From: Dromiciops gliroides
Lineage: Eukaryota; Chordata; Mammalia; Microbiotheria; Microbiotheriidae
Assembly: GCF_019393635.1 (NCBI RefSeq)
Contig: NC_057861.1
Location: 170,856,577 to 170,920,576, forward strand
Reading direction: 5' to 3'
Length of the DNA stretch: 64,000 bases
Within the stretch, counting starts at the first letter, position 1; each line of letters begins with the position of its first letter. Below the pieces are notes generated by a model. That model did no database searches and was not told the DNA's origin. It was given only the letters and a program-made list of their open reading frames with translations. Below are positions 60,940 to 64,000 of the stretch, one piece after another. The position numbers and the translations under genes are program-made.

Positions 60940-62390
60940 CATTTCTGTTGTCTCTCTAAGAAAGACAACAGAAGATCATAGGGAAGGCTGTCATAAAACA
61001 CACGTTGCATAATACATGATGGATCAGTTCTATTATTTAACTTTCCCAAAGATGTAACAATGTAGAGATGTGCTAACCATCCTAGTCAGCATTAATTTAC
61101 AGTGGGAGAAATAATTAGAATCTCACTTTTTCTGAAGAATGGAGTGAAAATGTAAACAATGCTTCCCTCCAGGCAAGTGCTTTATCAAGTTGACAGGTGC
61201 ATTTGAATTTCCATGGGTGGGGGATATAATAGGTTATTTATGTGTCATTTTAATAGAAAGGCCCAACCATCAAGATGGACAGCAGACTTTATCAGTACTG
61301 CTGTTTGCAACTAATCCTCCAATTTAGTACCCCATGAAAATACCTGCAACAAAACTCGTCCATTTTTCTTTTACACTCTATTATAGAAAAATCAATATGG
61401 GCGCTATTCATCTCAAATCTCCCACTCTGCAGGTGCCTGAGCCACGGAACCTCCGACAGCTTGGTAGTCAGGCTGGCAAAGCCAAGAAATCCTAACATCA
61501 GTGTCCCCCGTGCTACCACCCATCTGCAGTAGGAGCAAGGTATTGGTTGAGGTGTGGGCATCAGCCAAAGCGCTGCTGAAGAATGACAACTAATTTTAAG
61601 AGTAGGGAAAAGAGGACCAATGTCATCTTCAAATGTAATTAAACTCAAGGTCAAAAGTCAGCTGACTCTCAACCCTGGCAGTTTTATTGTAGACAGTGGC
61701 TATGTTATTCTGGTCAATGTTGTGTATGGGGGTGAGGGAAAGGTGAATAGATATAGCAAGCTATTTCTATAGAACATTAAGTATTAGGAAGCTGTAGTCT
61801 GTTACCAATGATGACTTGCACTAGGGAAGCAGTGGAACTTAAATCATCAAGGACATGTGTTAAGAAAAAGGATGTGTGCTTCTTATGCAATGAGAATAAG
61901 GGAATGGGACAGGTGGCTCAAGTGTAAAGAACTAGTTTAAAGAAGCAGATGAAGTTCTGAAGAATTTCAAGGGGAGGATTTATGGAAAGGTGTCAATTCT
62001 TGGTTAAGGAAATTTTTTAAAATGGTCTGTGATAATGTTCTAATCCCAATATAGTTGATTTGGTGAAATGTCAAGGATGTCTGTGAGTTTGTATATAGTG
62101 TGGGGATTTATTATCTGTTACTTTTCAAAGGACATTGAGCTTTTGGTGTATAGTTATGGCCACCTAACCATATCTTTGGTCTTTTCTTCTTTATCTCCAG
62201 CTTCTTTTCATCCTGTGAAAATTTCTGCCCTGGGCCCCAATCTCTTGATTGGAGAATGACCCTAAACAATATTTTAGAAAAATCTCCAGCCATGCTTCAT
62301 TTTAGTCCCAACTCTCTGTATTTCTCTTTATTACTAATCACTTCATCCCTGCAAAAGTGATCTCCCTTCACTTCTCACTCCCTACTCAAA
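60940..62390. other. non-coding DNA around the possible exon region
   Basis: No transposon recognised. The 61270-61660 part is the most gene-like: higher GC, several CpGs and a 120-codon minus-strand frame. The remainder shows neither repeat nor gene. Confidence 0.35.
61433..61523. other. possible exon region with opposed splice acceptors
   Basis: A repeat-free, locally GC- and CpG-richer stretch. On the plus strand a pyrimidine tract ends in CTCTGCAG at 61432. The following bases read V-P-E-P-R-N-L-R-Q-L-G-S-Q-A-G-K-A-K-K-S then a stop in one frame; another frame runs about 32 codons to a stop. On the minus strand a tract ends in CTACTGCAG just before 61523, after which a frame of about 36 codons begins with ATG and ends in TGA, while a second frame stays open to a GCAG/GTATTT donor-like site near 61348. 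Strand, frame and coding status are all unresolved. It could be a terminal exon, a non-coding exon or a conserved non-coding element. Low confidence. Confidence 0.2.
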
Positions 62391-62393
62391 GCA

Positions 62394-62440
<47 letters not shown>

Positions 62441-62447
62441 ACACACA
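62394..62447. repeat. (CA)n microsatellite
   Basis: CA units with one CTCA interruption. Confidence 0.96.
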
Positions 62448-62489
62448 AGCATCTATATGAAAACCACAGTGGTTTTTTGCTGCTTCCTC

Positions 62490-62745
62490 TGTGATTATCC
62501 ATATCATCATTTCTTATGACACAATGAAATTCCATTACATTCTTTTGCCACAATTTGTATAGCCATTGACCAAAGGAAGGATACCTTCTTAGTTTCCAAT
62601 TTTGGGCTACCACAAAAAGTGCTGTTATAAATATTTTTGTTCATACAGATGGTTCTCCTTTTTCTTTGAATATTTCTTTGGAGTATTGGACTAGTAGTGA
62701 TATGGCTTGGTCAAAGGGTATGCATAGTATGCATGATCTTCTTTT
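62490..62745 (-). mobile_element. L1 ORF2 C-terminal fragment next to a CA repeat
   Basis: Reversed L1 sequence: AAATTCCATTACATTC, GCCATTGACCAAAGG and TTTCCAATTTTGGGCTACCA correspond to the same order in the 19.6-19.8 kb copy. Minus-strand translation gives MVAQNWKLRRYPSFGQWLYKLW, the L1 …NWKLRG.PSIGEWLNK… block with substitutions. It is diverged and truncated on both sides. Confidence 0.7.
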
Positions 62746-62749
62746 CAAA

Positions 62750-63420
62750 GTACATTACATCCCCTCTTTCAAACCTTCTTCTGAAAAAAAAATATCATTT
62801 TCAACATTTATTTTCTTCTGAGCCACCATTATATGGTGCCCCCAGAGATGATCAGAATGAATCTTGTACTAGATTGGAACATCACTTCATCATTGCTCAA
62901 TCCCATTATGCTTATATATTTCATATCTGAGCTCTGGGGTAACCCAAGTTTTGACCCTAGAACAACATGGATACCCATAAATATTCAACACTCTCTAACA
63001 AGGCCATATGGGAGAAGAAACCAGTAAGCTCCAACACTAGAGGCCCCACTGATAACTCCTTCTCCTGGTTCACCCAACATCTCTTTACCTATAATTTTCA
63101 TCAGACATTCTTTCTATTGGTTGCCATGTTTAGGGTATGTCTTATCAATAATAAAAGTCTATTGACTCTATCTCACTCTCATACATATCATGACTAATTG
63201 CACCTCCTGGCAGCAGAAGTGATATAAATTATCCCCCAATTTTATACAGCTGTTCCCCAGAAAATTTCCTCTCCCAATCAGGCTTGGCATTAGGGTCTCT
63301 CTACCCACCTCCTCTTTCACACCCATGCCTTAGATCTCCTTGCTATACCTGTCATACTGACATAATTTTTCAATCATGAAAGATATATTGAACGACTATA
63401 TGAAGGCCATTGTGCTGGAT
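62750..63420. other. unassigned non-coding DNA
   Basis: Three short overlapping plus-strand frames occur, none with a recognisable domain. A TATCAATAATAAAAGTC stretch near 63145 could serve as a polyadenylation signal. I do not assign a function or element. Confidence 0.3.
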
Positions 63421-63439
63421 AGGAAGGAAGGTAATAGAA

Positions 63440-63665
63440 GGAAAGAGAACAAGCATTTATTAAGTACCTACTATGTGCCAGGCACTGTGCTAAGGGCTTT
63501 AAAAACATCTTATCTGCTATTACTTCCTGTATTATCCAGTAGAAGAAACTGAAGCAAATAGAGGAAGTGACTTACTCAGGGGCACACTGCTAGTAAGTGT
63601 CTCAGGCTAGATTTAAACTCAGGTCTTCCTGACTTCAGGCCCATCACTGTATCCAATGTGTCCCC
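63440..63665 (-). mobile_element. MIR/Ther-type CORE-SINE, reversed
   Basis: AACAAGCATTTATTAAGTACC … GTGCCAGGCACTGTGC … GAAACTGAAGCAAATAG … TAGATTTAAACTCAGGTC … GTCCCCAAGCTGC: the reversed CORE-SINE order. It touches the following Mar1 copy. Confidence 0.8.
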
Positions 63666-63684
63666 AAGCTGCTATAGGTACTAT

Positions 63685-63929
63685 GTTGTTCAGTTGTTTC
63701 AGTGATGTCCAACTCTTTGTGACCCCATTTGTGATTTTCTTGGCACAAATACTAGTATAGTTTGCTATTTCCCTCTTCAGATCGTTTTACAGATGAAGAA
63801 ACCGACTCTGTTTAAGTGACTTGCCCAAGCTAGTGCTCAGACACATAGCTAGTGTCTGAGGCTGGATTTGAACTCAGAAAGATTCTAATTACAGGCCTGG
63901 TGCTCTATCCACTGTGCCACCTAGTTGCC
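63685..63929 (-). mobile_element. Mar1-type CORE-SINE, reversed, with target-site duplication
   Basis: Near full-length Mar1 with CTATAGGTACTAT at 63672-63684 and 63930-63942. Confidence 0.95.
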
Positions 63930-64000
63930 CTATAGGTACTATAGAAAATAGTAAAATTGAATATATGATTCCTGCCCTGAAATAGCTTTTACTCTTTACC

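Noticed and set aside
60681..61049. 122-codon Ser-Leu frame and partners
   Set aside because: Translation of the GA repeat.
62697..63197. Three overlapping plus-strand frames, considered as a decayed retroviral or pseudogene piece
   Set aside because: No domain or motif could be recognised and the frames overlap in different phases; not enough support.

Overview
The window is vertebrate nuclear DNA, almost certainly from a marsupial. It is AT-rich and gene-poor. It is packed with tRNA-derived SINEs of the kind found in marsupial genomes: a short ~140-150 bp family with a poly(A) tail (WSINE/SINE1-like), the longer CORE-SINE Mar1 family, and older MIR/Ther CORE-SINEs. It also carries 5'-truncated L1 copies with a marsupial-type 3' end. 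Sharp poly(A) tails and near-perfect target-site duplications show that the short SINE family was active recently. An Australian (dasyurid-like) lineage is my guess; the sequence alone does not settle the species.

I can support only one protein-coding exon: a 207-nt, phase-0 internal exon on the minus strand at 34485-34691 with good splice sites. The rest is best read as intron or intergenic DNA, with at least ~29 kb on either side of this exon. A second, weaker candidate lies at about 61.43-61.53 kb, where two strong-looking splice acceptors face each other on opposite strands.

Layout: 0-7 kb holds SINEs, a telomere-like G-rich patch and an unusual array of nuclear-receptor half-sites. 7-18 kb is mostly unique AT-rich sequence with six minus-strand SINEs. 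At 18.2-18.5 kb there is a solo endogenous-retrovirus-type LTR, and at 19.05-20.4 kb a minus-strand L1 end. 21-28 kb carries SINEs and large microsatellites, including a 200-bp tetranucleotide block that is the expanded tail of a SINE. 28-43 kb is the most repeat-poor part and contains the exon and several candidate conserved non-coding stretches. 43-48 kb is a dense SINE cluster with a second SINE-tail microsatellite. 49.1-51.3 kb is a 2.15-kb plus-strand L1 with a 14-bp target-site duplication. 54.7-57 kb has old LINE-like sequence and a SINE interrupted by a nearby DNA segment. 57.36-57.86 kb is a GC-rich LTR-like element. 60.75-60.94 kb is a long GA tract, followed by L1 remnants, MIR and Mar1.

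I found no new gene system. The points of most interest are the unidentified exon, the SINE-tail microsatellites bracketed by target-site duplications, the templated insertion inside a SINE, the half-site array at 6.3 kb and the opposed acceptors at 61.5 kb. Most long open frames in the window are artefacts of repeats.
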